Shown here piece after piece: positions 38,498-47,703 of a DNA stretch of 64,000 bases. The notes below the pieces were generated by a model that saw only the letters and a list, made by a program, of their open reading frames with translations, was not told the DNA's origin and searched no databases. Numbering within the stretch: the first letter of the stretch is position 1; every line of letters starts with the position of its first letter. The position numbers and the translations under genes were made by a program. This DNA is from JAHQVI01 sp963727575. GTDB taxonomy: Bacteria > Pseudomonadota > Alphaproteobacteria > Rhizobiales > Rhodomicrobiaceae. The DNA lies in the NCBI GenBank assembly GCA_963727575.1, contig CAVSIA010000030.1, positions 46,386-110,385 on the forward strand, given 5' to 3'.

Positions 38498-39289
38498 ATG
38501 TCAGAGGCGTTAGGCGGCGCAGGACAGCCGCTCCTCGAAGTTCGTGACCTTACTGTCCGTTTCGGCGGCATCGTCGCGCTCGACAGTGTATCATTTCAGC
38601 TCGAACGAGGACAGATCCTCGGATTGATCGGCCCTAACGGTGCCGGCAAAACGACGCTGTTCAACTGCCTGTCCCGCCTCTACCAGCCCTCATCCGGCGA
38701 CGTCATTGTCGAAGGCCGGTCCATCATCAATCGGCCGGCTCACCGGATCGCCGAGATCGGCATTGGCCGCACCTTCCAGAACGTGGCGCTGTTCGACCGG
38801 CTGACCGTGCTCGACAACGTTATGACCGGCGCCCATGCGCGCGGCCGCAGCAATCTCATCAACGATGCGCTGGCTCTGCCCCAGGCACAGCGGGAGAGCA
38901 AAGCCCAGCACGCCAAGGCGATGCAGATCATCGACGAGCTCGGGCTCCAGGACGTCGCGCTCAGGCCGGTTGCCGGACTGCCGTTCGGGACGCTGAAGCG
39001 CGTGGAGATGGCACGGGCGCTCGCGGGGGAGCCCAAGCTGCTGTTGCTCGACGAGCCGGCGGGCGGCCTCAATCACGAAGAGGTCGACGAGCTCGGGCAG
39101 TTCATCCGCGGCATCCGCGACCGGCACGGCATAACAGTGCTCCTCGTCGAGCATCACATGGGGCTGGTGATGTCGATCTCCGACCGCGTGGTCGTGCTGA
39201 ATTTCGGCCGCAAGATCACCGAAGGCGCGCCGGCCGACGTCCAGCGCCACCCTGAAGTCATTCAAGCTTATCTGGGTGCGGCCGCCTGA
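38498..39289 (+). CDS. livG: Branched-chain-type ABC importer ATPase LivG
   Basis: The 263-residue ATPase has Walker A GPNGAGKTTLFN, the LivG-type GIGRTFQNVALFDRLTVLDN, and Walker B LLLLDEPAGGL. The signature motif is degenerate (LPFGTLKRVEMARAL) as in LivG. It is the first gene of livGFHMK. Its substrate here is probably an organic or fatty acid rather than Leu/Ile/Val, given the flanking acyl-CoA enzymes. Confidence 0.92.
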   Translation: MSEALGGAGQPLLEVRDLTVRFGGIVALDSVSFQLERGQILGLIGPNGAGKTTLFNCLSRLYQPSSGDVIVEGRSIINRPAHRIAEIGIGRTFQNVALFDRLTVLDNVMTGAHARGRSNLINDALALPQAQRESKAQHAKAMQIIDELGLQDVALRPVAGLPFGTLKRVEMARALAGEPKLLLLDEPAGGLNHEEVDELGQFIRGIRDRHGITVLLVEHHMGLVMSISDRVVVLNFGRKITEGAPADVQRHPEVIQAYLGAAA

Positions 39290-40002
39290 TGACCGATTTG
39301 CTCAAAGTCGAAGATCTCAGAGCCTATTACGGGACCATCCCGGCGCTTCACGGCATCGCCTTCTCGATCCCGGAAGGCGGTGTGGCGGCGCTTCTCGGCG
39401 CGAACGGCGCCGGCAAGACGACGACGCTGCGCGCCATTTCCGGCGTCATCCGCGCGACCGGCAGCATCGTCTTCGACGGCCGGACGATCATCGGTCTACA
39501 ACCCGAAACGATCGCGCAACTCGGCATCGCCCATGTGCCTGAGGGACGCGGGACGTTCAGCCGTATGACGGTTGAGGAGAACCTGCGGCTCGGGGCCATC
39601 ACACGCTCCGACAATGGTGCCGTATCGAGCGATATAGAGCGCTGCTTCAGCTACTTCCCAATCCTGAAGCAGCGCTTCAGTCAACAGGCCGGGACGCTGT
39701 CGGGCGGTGAGCAGCAGATGCTTGCCGTGGCGCGGGCGCTGATGCTCAAGCCGCGGCTGATGCTGCTCGACGAGCCGTCGTTCGGCCTCGCGCCTTTGAT
39801 CGTGCGCGATCTGTTCGAGATCCTGCGCCGCATCAATCGCGAGGAGGGCGTCAGCATGCTGGTCGTCGAGCAGAACACATCGCTGGCGCTGGAGTTCGCC
39901 AGCGAGGCTTATCTTTTGGAAACCGGCCGGATCGTCCTGTCCGGGGCAGCTAACGAGATTGGCGCTGACGAGAACGTGCGCCGCTCCTATCTTGGCTATT
40001 AG
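39289..40002 (+). CDS. livF: Branched-chain-type ABC importer ATPase LivF
   Basis: The 237-residue ATPase has Walker A GANGAGKTTTLRAISG, PEGRGTFSRMTVEENL, a full signature LSGGEQQMLAVARALM and Walker B LMLLDEPSFGLAP. Its ATG overlaps the livG stop by one base. It pairs with LivG to drive the LivHM permease. Confidence 0.93.
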   Translation: MTDLLKVEDLRAYYGTIPALHGIAFSIPEGGVAALLGANGAGKTTTLRAISGVIRATGSIVFDGRTIIGLQPETIAQLGIAHVPEGRGTFSRMTVEENLRLGAITRSDNGAVSSDIERCFSYFPILKQRFSQQAGTLSGGEQQMLAVARALMLKPRLMLLDEPSFGLAPLIVRDLFEILRRINREEGVSMLVVEQNTSLALEFASEAYLLETGRIVLSGAANEIGADENVRRSYLGY

Positions 40003-40014
40003 CAGAGAGCAGGC

Positions 40015-40893
40015 ATGGAGCTTTTTCTTCAGCTATTCCTGAGCGGACTTGCCTCGGGCGCGATCTATGCGCTGATGGCGCTGTCCGTGGTCATGATCTA
40101 CCAGGCGATCCACCATCTGAATTTCGCCCAGGGCGAGATGGCGATGTTCTCCACCTTCATGGCCTGGCAGATGATGGCCTGGGGCGTGCCGTTCTGGATC
40201 GCCTTCTTCGCCACCATCGCGATTTCGTTCGTCGCCGGCGTGCTGATCGAGCGGATCATCTTCCGGCCGATCCACGATGCGCCGGTGCTTTCGCATATCG
40301 TTGCCTTCATCGCGCTGTTCGCGATCATCAACAGCCTTGCCGGCTTCATCTGGGACTTCACCATCAAGCCGTTTCCGTCGCCCTTCGGCAATGCGCCGCT
40401 GTTCGGCAACGGTCTGATCAGCATGCATCAGGCCGGGATGATCGGCGTCACCGTGCTGCTGGTCTGCATCCTCTACGTCTTCTTCCGCTACACCAATATC
40501 GGGCTCGCCATGCGCGCGGCGGCCGAGAACCCGGCTTCGGCGCGGCTGGTCGGCATTCGCGTCGGCTGGATGACGGCGCTTGGCTGGGGCATGGCCTCGG
40601 CGATCGGCGCGGTGGCCGGTCTGCTGATTGCGCCGGTGGTGTTCCTGGAGCCGAATATGATGCTCGTCATCCTGCTTTACGGCTTTGCCGGGGCGGTGCT
40701 CGGCGGGCTGACGAACCCGGCGGGCGCGGTGTTCGGCGGCTTCGCCGTCGGCATCGTCGAGAGCCTGGCGGGGACGTACATCCCGGTCATCGGCTCCGAG
40801 GTCAAGCAGCCCATTGCGCTCTTTCTGATCGTCCTGGTGCTCGTGTTCAAACCGACCGGTCTTTTCGGCCGCAAAACCGTGCAGCGGGTATGA
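40015..40893 (+). CDS. livH: Branched-chain-type ABC importer permease LivH
   Basis: The 292-residue membrane protein has about eight helices and the LivH motif HHLNFAQGEMAMFSTFMA near the N-terminus and the EAA-like ENPASARLVGIRVGWMTALG. It starts 12 bases after livF and overlaps livM by four bases. Confidence 0.92.
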   Translation: MELFLQLFLSGLASGAIYALMALSVVMIYQAIHHLNFAQGEMAMFSTFMAWQMMAWGVPFWIAFFATIAISFVAGVLIERIIFRPIHDAPVLSHIVAFIALFAIINSLAGFIWDFTIKPFPSPFGNAPLFGNGLISMHQAGMIGVTVLLVCILYVFFRYTNIGLAMRAAAENPASARLVGIRVGWMTALGWGMASAIGAVAGLLIAPVVFLEPNMMLVILLYGFAGAVLGGLTNPAGAVFGGFAVGIVESLAGTYIPVIGSEVKQPIALFLIVLVLVFKPTGLFGRKTVQRV

Positions 40894-41924
40894 CGATGAG
40901 CGTGGAACAGCGAGTCGATATCGGCGTGCGGTCGAAATCCTCCGGGACCGGAACGAGAAGCCTGCAGATCACGGTCTCGCTGATCGTGACGCTGATCCTG
41001 GCGGCGGCGGTCGTGCTGCCCTTCGCGCTGAAGAGCTTCGTCATCTTCCAGCTCACCATGGTGATCATCTACGCCATCGCCATCATGGGGCTGAACCTGC
41101 TGACCGGCTTCAACGGCCAGTTCTCGCTCGGCCACGGCGCCTTTTTCGCCGTCGGCGCCTATACGGCAGCCATCCTGATCGAGCATTTCGGCGTCAACTA
41201 CCTGCTGACCATCCCGGCGGCGGCATTCGTCTCCTTCCTGTTCGGCGTGCTGTTCGGCCTGCCCGCCTTGCGGCTCGAAAACATCTACCTCGCTTTGGCG
41301 ACATTCTCGCTGACGGCGGTCACGCCGACGCTGCTCAAACTTTCGCCCTTCGAGGACTGGACCGGCGGCGTTCAAGGCATCTTCCTGCTTAAGCCCGATG
41401 CGCCGTTCGGCCTGCCGCTCAGTCAGGACCAGTGGCTGTATTTCCTGACGCTGGGCGTTTCGTTGTTCATGTTCTGGATGGCGCGCAACATCGTGCGCAG
41501 CCGCACCGGCCGGGCGATCCAGTCGATCCGCGACAACCCGATCGCGGCGAAGGCGATGGGCATCAACACCGCCTACTACAAGACGCTGATCTTTGGCGTG
41601 AGCGCCCTGTATACGGGCGTCGCCGGCGCGTTGTCGGCGTTCGTCGTGGCGTTCGTTGCGCCTGACAGCTTCACGGTGGCGCTGTCCGTCAGCCTGCTGG
41701 TCGGGCTGGTCATCGGCGGCGTGGGCTGGCTGCCGGGCGCCTTCATCGGCGGCGCGCTGATCCTGTTCCTGCCGAACATTGCCGAAGGGTTCTCCAAGGG
41801 CCTGTCCGGCGCTGTCTACGGCGTGATTCTGCTCCTGGTCGTCTACGTCATGCCGATGGGCGCCGGGATGCTATGGCTCGCACTGCGAGAATATCTCAGT
41901 CGAAGGAGGAAAGAGAGCACATGA
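40890..41924 (+). CDS. livM: Branched-chain-type ABC importer permease LivM
   Basis: The 344-residue membrane protein shows the LivM features GLNLLTGFNGQFSLGHGAFF and the cytoplasmic EAA-like loop DNPIAAKAMGINTAYYKTLI. Nine or more hydrophobic helices are visible. It overlaps both neighbours by ATGA junctions. Confidence 0.92.
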   Translation: MTMSVEQRVDIGVRSKSSGTGTRSLQITVSLIVTLILAAAVVLPFALKSFVIFQLTMVIIYAIAIMGLNLLTGFNGQFSLGHGAFFAVGAYTAAILIEHFGVNYLLTIPAAAFVSFLFGVLFGLPALRLENIYLALATFSLTAVTPTLLKLSPFEDWTGGVQGIFLLKPDAPFGLPLSQDQWLYFLTLGVSLFMFWMARNIVRSRTGRAIQSIRDNPIAAKAMGINTAYYKTLIFGVSALYTGVAGALSAFVVAFVAPDSFTVALSVSLLVGLVIGGVGWLPGAFIGGALILFLPNIAEGFSKGLSGAVYGVILLLVVYVMPMGAGMLWLALREYLSRRRKEST

Positions 41925-43135
41925 TTTCAACCAAGTTTCGCTATCCGGCCCTGGCGGCCTTAGCGTTTGCGTTCGCCGCGGGCCCCGCGGTCGCGCAGAA
42001 ATACGACACCGGCGCGACGGACACCGAGATCAAGATCGGCAACATCAATCCCTATAGCGGCCCCGCCTCGGCCTATGGCACGATCGGCAAAGGCATCGCC
42101 GCCTATTTCAAGATGATCAACGATCAGGGCGGCATCAACGGCCGTAAGATCAACTTTATCAGCTATGACGACGGCTACAGCCCGCCGAAGACGGTCGAAC
42201 AGGCCAGGAAGCTCGTCGAAAGCGACGAAGTGCTGTTCATCTTCCAGTCGCTCGGCACGCCGACCAATTCGGCGATCCACAAATACATGAACGCCAAGAA
42301 GGTGCCGCAGCTCTTCGTCTCCACCGGCGCGACGAAATGGGGCGATCCGGAACACTATCCGTGGACGATGGGCTTCAACCCGAGCTATCAGAGCGAGGGC
42401 CGGATTTACGGTCAGTACATCGCCAAGAACAATCCCGACGGGAAGGTCGCGGTTCTCTACCAGAACGACGACTACGGCAAGGACCTGCTCAAGGGCCTCA
42501 AGGACGGCCTCGGCGATAAGGCCAATCTGATCGTCGCGGAAGCGTCCTATGAAACGTCCTCGCCGACGATCAATTCCGAAATCGTGAAGCTCAAGGCGTC
42601 GGGCGCCGACATCTTCGTCAATATCGCCACGCCGAAATTCGCAGCTCAAGCCATCCGTAAGATCGGCGAGCTGGGTTGGAAGCCGCTCCACATCCTGAAC
42701 AACGTCTCCGTCTCGGTCGGCGCCGTTCTGAAGCCCGCCGGCTTCGACAATTCCAAGGGCATCATCTCGACCGGCTACATCAAGGAGCCCTCCGATCCGA
42801 CGTGGAAGGACGACGAAGGCATGAATCGCTGGCGCGCGTTCATGGACAAGGACTTCCCCGAGGGTGACAAGACCTCCTCGTTCACGACTTACGCCTATGC
42901 GGCGGCTCAGACCATGGTCCAGGTGCTGAAGCAGTGCGGCGACGACCTGACCCGCGAGAACGTGATGAAGCAGGCGGCGAGTCTGAAGGACTTCCATCCC
43001 GACGTCTTCCTGCCCGGCATCGACATCAACACGGGCCTGAAAGACTTCTTCCCGGTCGAGCAGCTTCGCATGATGAAGTTCGACGGTACGCGCTGGGAAT
43101 TCTTTGGCGAGGTCATCGACGGCAGCCTTAGCTAA
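41921..43135 (+). CDS. livK: Periplasmic substrate-binding protein of the Liv-type importer
   Basis: The 404-residue type I periplasmic binding protein has a signal peptide (ALAALAFAFAAGPAVAQ) and typical EIKIGNINPYSGPASAYG, VLYQNDDYGKDLLKGLKDGL and ADIFVNIATPKFAAQAI segments. A very good AGGAGGAAAG site precedes the ATG, which overlaps the livM stop. Only two cysteine residues are obvious. Ligand is not known; acyl-CoA dehydrogenase genes follow on the same strand, suggesting carboxylic acids. Confidence 0.92.
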   Translation: MISTKFRYPALAALAFAFAAGPAVAQKYDTGATDTEIKIGNINPYSGPASAYGTIGKGIAAYFKMINDQGGINGRKINFISYDDGYSPPKTVEQARKLVESDEVLFIFQSLGTPTNSAIHKYMNAKKVPQLFVSTGATKWGDPEHYPWTMGFNPSYQSEGRIYGQYIAKNNPDGKVAVLYQNDDYGKDLLKGLKDGLGDKANLIVAEASYETSSPTINSEIVKLKASGADIFVNIATPKFAAQAIRKIGELGWKPLHILNNVSVSVGAVLKPAGFDNSKGIISTGYIKEPSDPTWKDDEGMNRWRAFMDKDFPEGDKTSSFTTYAYAAAQTMVQVLKQCGDDLTRENVMKQAASLKDFHPDVFLPGIDINTGLKDFFPVEQLRMMKFDGTRWEFFGEVIDGSLS

Positions 43136-43176
43136 TCGCTCCGCACCCGCGAAGCGGCAACATGAATGTCGACGTC

Positions 43177-43204
43177 GGGGCGCGCTCGAAAATGGGCGCG
43201 CCCC
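43177..43204 (+). promoter_or_regulatory. Strong stem-loop after the binding-protein gene
   Basis: GGGGCGCGC and GCGCGCCCC form a perfect 9-bp stem with a 10-base loop and no U-run. Such hairpins after a binding-protein gene often protect its mRNA and lower expression of downstream genes, here the two acyl-CoA dehydrogenase subunits. Confidence 0.6.
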
Positions 43205-43240
43205 ATGCGGCGAAGTCAGTCAACGAGAGGTCGAACGCAA

Positions 43241-44446
43241 ATGGAACTGCGGTTCACGGATGAGGAGAACGCCTTTCGCAGCGAAGTCCGCGGCTTCATG
43301 CAGAAGGAAATTCCGGCAGGCATCCGCCGCAAGCTCGGCGAAGGCCAGGAGGTCGGGCGGGACGATCTCGTCCGCACCCAGCGCATTCTGAACGCCAAAG
43401 GTTGGGCCACCCCACGCTGGCCGGCCGAATGGGGCGGGCAGGCCTGGACGCCGGTGCAGCACTACATCTTCATCGAAGAGCTGCAGCTCAATTGCGTACC
43501 GCCGCCGCTGCAATTCAACTGCGACATGGTTGGCCCGGTGATCGCCCGATTCGCCTCGGAAGACCAGAAGCGCAAGTTCCTGCCGCGCATCGCCAATCTC
43601 GACTACTGGTTCTGCCAGGGCTTTTCCGAGCCCGGCGCCGGGTCGGACCTGGCCTCGCTGAAAACCCGCGCGGTCCGCGACGGCGACCATTACATCGTCA
43701 ACGGACAGAAGACCTGGACCACGCTCGGGCAATATGCCGATTGGATCTTCTGCCTGGTTCGCACCGATCCGGCGGTGAAGAAGCAGGCGGGCATCACCTT
43801 CCTGCTGATGGAGATGAACACGCCGGGCATCACCGTGCGCCCGATCATCACCATCGACGGCCGCCACGAGGTCAACGAGGTGTTCTTCGACGACGTGAAG
43901 GTGCCGGTCGAGAACCGTGTCGGCGAGGAAAACAAGGGCTGGGACTACGCCAAATTCCTGCTCGGCAACGAGCGCACCGGCATTGCCCGCGTCGGCGCCA
44001 CCAAGCAACGGCTTTCGCGGATCAAGCAGATCGCCAAGCAGATGCCGGCCGGCGAAGGCACTGTGTGGGACAATCCGGCGTTCCAGGCGCGCTTCAATCT
44101 TGCGGAAATCGAGCTGAAGGCGCTCGAGATCACGCAGATGCGGATCATCGCCCAGATGCAGCGCGGCTCGAACGACCCGCGCAACAATTCGGCGGCCTCG
44201 ATCTTGAAGATCAAAGGTTCCGAGCTACAGCAGACCGCGACCGAGCTTCTGCTCGAGGTGGCCGGTCCGCATGCACAGGTCTATCTCGGCCATCACATCG
44301 AGGACGGCAGCAACGATCCGATGGCGGAGCTCGAATGGGCGAGCCTGGCCGCCGACAACTACTTCAACTACCGCAAAGTCTCGATCTATGGCGGATCGAA
44401 CGAGATCCAGCGCAACATCATCGCCAAGGCGGTTCTAGGGTTCTGA
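43241..44446 (+). CDS. Acyl-CoA dehydrogenase large subunit, PimC-like
   Basis: The 401-residue flavoenzyme has CQGFSEPGAGSDLASLKT, YIVNGQKTWTTLGQYADW and the C-terminal IYGGSNEIQRNIIAKAVLGF. This version, paired with a smaller paralogue, matches pimeloyl-CoA dehydrogenase large subunit PimC of the dicarboxylate pathway. The start at 43241 has GAGAGG upstream; earlier ATGs sit in the stem-loop. It is followed after seven bases by the small subunit gene. Confidence 0.9.
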   Translation: MELRFTDEENAFRSEVRGFMQKEIPAGIRRKLGEGQEVGRDDLVRTQRILNAKGWATPRWPAEWGGQAWTPVQHYIFIEELQLNCVPPPLQFNCDMVGPVIARFASEDQKRKFLPRIANLDYWFCQGFSEPGAGSDLASLKTRAVRDGDHYIVNGQKTWTTLGQYADWIFCLVRTDPAVKKQAGITFLLMEMNTPGITVRPIITIDGRHEVNEVFFDDVKVPVENRVGEENKGWDYAKFLLGNERTGIARVGATKQRLSRIKQIAKQMPAGEGTVWDNPAFQARFNLAEIELKALEITQMRIIAQMQRGSNDPRNNSAASILKIKGSELQQTATELLLEVAGPHAQVYLGHHIEDGSNDPMAELEWASLAADNYFNYRKVSIYGGSNEIQRNIIAKAVLGF

Positions 44447-44453
44447 GGATTTC

Positions 44454-45620
44454 ATGGATTTCGACTTCACGGAAGAACAGCAGCTTTTGAAGAGCGCCGT
44501 CGAGCGACTGATCGGCGACAATTACGCCGAGTTCGAACGCCGCGCCGGCTACCAGAAAGAGGCCGGCGGCTGGAGCAAGGCGATCTGGCAGGACTACACC
44601 GCCATGGGGCTGACCGGCCTTCCGTTCGATGAGAGTGCGGGCGGCGCCGGCGGCGGGCCGATCGAGACGATGATCATCATGGAGACGATCGGCCGCGGGC
44701 TTTGCCTGGAGCCGTTCTTTTCCACCGTCGTGCTCGGCGGCACGGCGCTGAAGCTCGGCGCGAGCGAGGCGCAGAAGCAGACGCTCATTCCGGAGGTGAT
44801 CGGCGGCAGCACGCTGGCGCTCGCCTATACGGAGCGGCAGTCCCGCTACGATCTGTTCGACGTCGAGACCGGCGCGCGCCGCAACGATGGCGGCTATATC
44901 ATCAACGGCCAGAAGAGCGTCGTCATCCACGGCGACAGCGCCGACCACATCATCCTCAGTGCACGGACCTCGGGCGAGCGCCGCGACCGGCGCGGCATTA
45001 CGCTGTTCGTGGTCGACGCCAAAAGCCCCGGCCTCGACATTCACGGTTATGCGGCCCAGGACGGGCAACGTGTCGCCGAGCTGACGTTCTCCGATGTCTC
45101 GGTGCCGGCATCCGCGGTGCTCGGCGCCGTCGACGAGGGCCTGCCGATCCTCGAAGCCGTCATCGACCACGGCATCGCCGCCATTGCGGCCGAGTCGATC
45201 GGCGCGATGGAGGCGCTCCACGAGCTGACGATCGACTATCTGAAGACCCGCAAACAGTTCGGCGTCACCATCGGCAGCTTCCAGGCGCTTCAGCATCGTG
45301 CCGTGGATATGTTGGTCGCGCTCGAACAGGCGCGCTCGATGGCGATGTTCGCCGCGATGATGGTCGAGGCCGCGCCGGATGAACGCAGCAAGGCGCTATC
45401 CGCGGTCAAGGTTCAGATCAATCGTTCCGCGCGGTTCGTCGGTCAGCAGGCAGTGCAGCTTCATGGCGGCATCGGCATGACCATGGAGTACAAGGGCGGC
45501 CATTATTTCAAGAAGCTGACGATGATCGAGACTTTATTCGGCGATACAGACTTTCACCTCGCCCGGCTGGGCCGGACGGAAGGTTTGCTGGCCGATCGAA
45601 TGCATGATGCAGTTGCCTAA
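44454..45620 (+). CDS. Acyl-CoA dehydrogenase small subunit, PimD-like
   Basis: The 388-residue protein belongs to the acyl-CoA dehydrogenase family but lacks the usual EPGAGSD loop (ALAYTERQSRYD stands in its place), as small subunits do. It keeps QQAVQLHGGIGMTMEYKGGH at the C-terminus, the place of FAD dimer contacts. With the preceding gene it would form a heteromeric dehydrogenase for pimeloyl-CoA-like substrates. Confidence 0.88.
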   Translation: MDFDFTEEQQLLKSAVERLIGDNYAEFERRAGYQKEAGGWSKAIWQDYTAMGLTGLPFDESAGGAGGGPIETMIIMETIGRGLCLEPFFSTVVLGGTALKLGASEAQKQTLIPEVIGGSTLALAYTERQSRYDLFDVETGARRNDGGYIINGQKSVVIHGDSADHIILSARTSGERRDRRGITLFVVDAKSPGLDIHGYAAQDGQRVAELTFSDVSVPASAVLGAVDEGLPILEAVIDHGIAAIAAESIGAMEALHELTIDYLKTRKQFGVTIGSFQALQHRAVDMLVALEQARSMAMFAAMMVEAAPDERSKALSAVKVQINRSARFVGQQAVQLHGGIGMTMEYKGGHYFKKLTMIETLFGDTDFHLARLGRTEGLLADRMHDAVA

Positions 45621-45957
45621 AGATGCGGCAGTTCGGAATTTTTCGGTCAAAATGGCCGAGCAATAGAACACCCCGCGTATACCGATGCATATAACCTGCC
45701 ACCCCAAAGAATTCGGGGTTGCCAATACTGTAGCAACGCACACAAGGTCCAGAGCAGTGGCCAACCGCTCGGGTTGCGTTGCTTTTCGGCCGGATCGCGG
45801 TTGGGGATATTTTTCTCGCCTTTCGAATGTTGCAGACAAGCAACGAATGCAAAATGGAATCGCGATTACTTGGCCAAAGCGATCAAATTCGCTTCATTCC
45901 GCCAGTTCGAGGTTTTAAAACATAAGGGACTAAGCACCAGGGAAAGAGGAGAAGTCC
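45621..45957. promoter_or_regulatory. Porin promoter region, no gene
   Basis: No coding sequence is supported here. A CCACCCCAA/TTCGGGGTTG hairpin lies at about 45698-45722. The segment 45800-45950 is AT-richer and ends in AAAGAGGAG ahead of the porin ATG. Confidence 0.45.
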
Positions 45958-47259
45958 ATGTTTCGGGGGATGGGAGAGAAGTCTGCCACGGTGGCAGGCC
46001 TCGCCTTATTATTGGCCTTAGCTCCGGGGGGAGCAGCGAAAGCCGCGGATCTCGGCGGTGGCTGTTGCGCGGACCTTGAGGAACGCATCGCTGAACTTGA
46101 GGCTACGGCCGCGCGGAAAGGGAACCGCGTCGTGTCGTTGCAGATCAGCGGCATGGTAAACGAAGCAATCCTTGCTTGGGATGACGGCGTAGAAAGCGAC
46201 GCCTACATCGTCGGCAACACGAGCGCGCAGTCGCGCCTCGACTTCAAAGGCGAAGCAACGATCAGCCCGAATTTGAAGGCGGGCTTCTTCATCGAGCTTG
46301 GCGTTTTCAGCGAAGCGTCCTTCCTTGTCGATCAGGAATCCGACGAAGCGCTGAACAAGGCTTTCTCGGATAATATCTTCATTCGCCACAATGCGCTTTA
46401 CATCGACCACTCCCAGCTCGGTCGTCTGTGGATCGGCCAGACGTCCGGCGCGACAGACAGCATCACCGAGATCAACGTCGCCAAAAGCGTGATCGTTCGT
46501 AGCCCCGGCGCTCAGATCTTCGACGGGTTTTTCCAGACCCGGCTGGAGAACGGCAAGTTGTCGGGTGTTCGGATGTTCCAGTACTGGGGCGGCGACACGA
46601 CGCAGGGACCGGGCGAAGGCCATCGCTACGACCTCGTGAAATACGAATCTCCCTCGATCGCAGGCTTCAAGGTCTCCGCATCGTGGGGCGAAGACGACAT
46701 GTGGGACGTCGCGCTGCGCTACGCCGGCTTGGTCGGCGGCCGTGTGAAACTCGCTGCCGGCATCGGTTATGGGTCGTTTACCGATATCGGAACGAACAAC
46801 GGTTGCGTCGACGTTGGCAATGGCGTCGATTGTCATCAGCTCGGCATGTCCGTCGGCGCGATGGATATCCCGACCGGCTTGTTCGCCCACGTCGCTTATG
46901 GCACCAAGACGGACAACGCCGTCGAGGACGATGCTCTGTTCAGCGGCGACAACACCGACGATATGCTCTACATCCAGGCCGGTATCGAAAAGAACTGGTT
47001 CGGCCCTGGCGCAACGACGCTGTTCGGCGAATACGAGACGTTCGACTCCGGTTTCCGCCGGACGGGCGGCGCGATCGGCTTTTTCGACAGCGCCAATACG
47101 GAGATCTGGGGCATCGGCATCAACCAGAGTTTCGACTCTGCGGCTCTCGACTTGTATGCCAGCTACCGTAATATCAGCATCGACTCGACGACTGCAGGCG
47201 AGAAAACCAACTACGAGGATTTCCAGGAAGTTCTCGCCGGTGCGCGCATCAGTTTCTAA
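45958..47259 (+). CDS. Alphaproteobacterial outer-membrane porin
   Basis: The 433-residue protein has a signal peptide (VAGLALLLALAPGGAAKAAD), a short periplasmic coiled coil (ADLEERIAELEATAARKGN) and then a 16-stranded-type barrel with alternating strands, ending in Phe (LAGARISF), the usual assembly signal. KGEATISPNLKAGFFIELG is typical of the family. It has AGAGGAGAAG before the start and its own terminator after it. Close to the importer and acyl-CoA genes, it may let their substrates cross the outer membrane, though it may also be a general porin. Confidence 0.9.
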   Translation: MFRGMGEKSATVAGLALLLALAPGGAAKAADLGGGCCADLEERIAELEATAARKGNRVVSLQISGMVNEAILAWDDGVESDAYIVGNTSAQSRLDFKGEATISPNLKAGFFIELGVFSEASFLVDQESDEALNKAFSDNIFIRHNALYIDHSQLGRLWIGQTSGATDSITEINVAKSVIVRSPGAQIFDGFFQTRLENGKLSGVRMFQYWGGDTTQGPGEGHRYDLVKYESPSIAGFKVSASWGEDDMWDVALRYAGLVGGRVKLAAGIGYGSFTDIGTNNGCVDVGNGVDCHQLGMSVGAMDIPTGLFAHVAYGTKTDNAVEDDALFSGDNTDDMLYIQAGIEKNWFGPGATTLFGEYETFDSGFRRTGGAIGFFDSANTEIWGIGINQSFDSAALDLYASYRNISIDSTTAGEKTNYEDFQEVLAGARISF

Positions 47260-47290
47260 CGACGAGATCTGATCCCAATCATCTCGGAAA

Positions 47291-47318
47291 GCCGTCCCAG
47301 CATTTGGGGCGGCTTTTT
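47291..47318 (+). terminator. Intrinsic terminator of the porin gene
   Basis: GCCGTCCC-AGCATTT-GGGGCGGC followed by TTTTT, ~30 bases after the porin stop. Confidence 0.88.
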
Positions 47319-47526
47319 GTATAATCCAACCAATTTACAAGTGTTGCGGTAGAACTGATGTTCCCATCTGCTTTATATCCAAAAAAAGAAATAATTCTTT
47401 GTGCCCCGGTGAACCGGGATGGCGAATAAGATGTTATGGAGAGATCGGGCAGCTCTTTACAGCGGTTTATTCCTACCGGGATCTGCTTGATCTATTCTAA
47501 TTTTTGGTGACAAAGACCACTGTCAG

Positions 47527-47541
47527 TTCCGCACTGCGGAA
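47527..47541. promoter_or_regulatory. Perfect palindrome, putative IclR operator
   Basis: TTCCGCACTGCGGAA (7-bp arms around C) lies ~163 bases upstream of the IclR gene start. A near-identical copy is upstream of the acyl-CoA operon at 38215. IclR proteins bind such palindromes as dimers of dimers, so autoregulation is likely. The rest of 47319-47703 contains no gene. Confidence 0.65.
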
Positions 47542-47703
47542 TATTTTTTGTGGTCGGTCGGGCCCGAACGTGCTACATCTCCGTGCTTCGCAATGCGCGG
47601 GGTGAGCCCCATATAGGCTCGCCTGAGCGCTCGCTTGAATAACGCTTCGATCCGGTTGCCGGGGGCAGCAAGACCGGCGGGCGAAGGAACGTCACGAAGA
47701 GAC

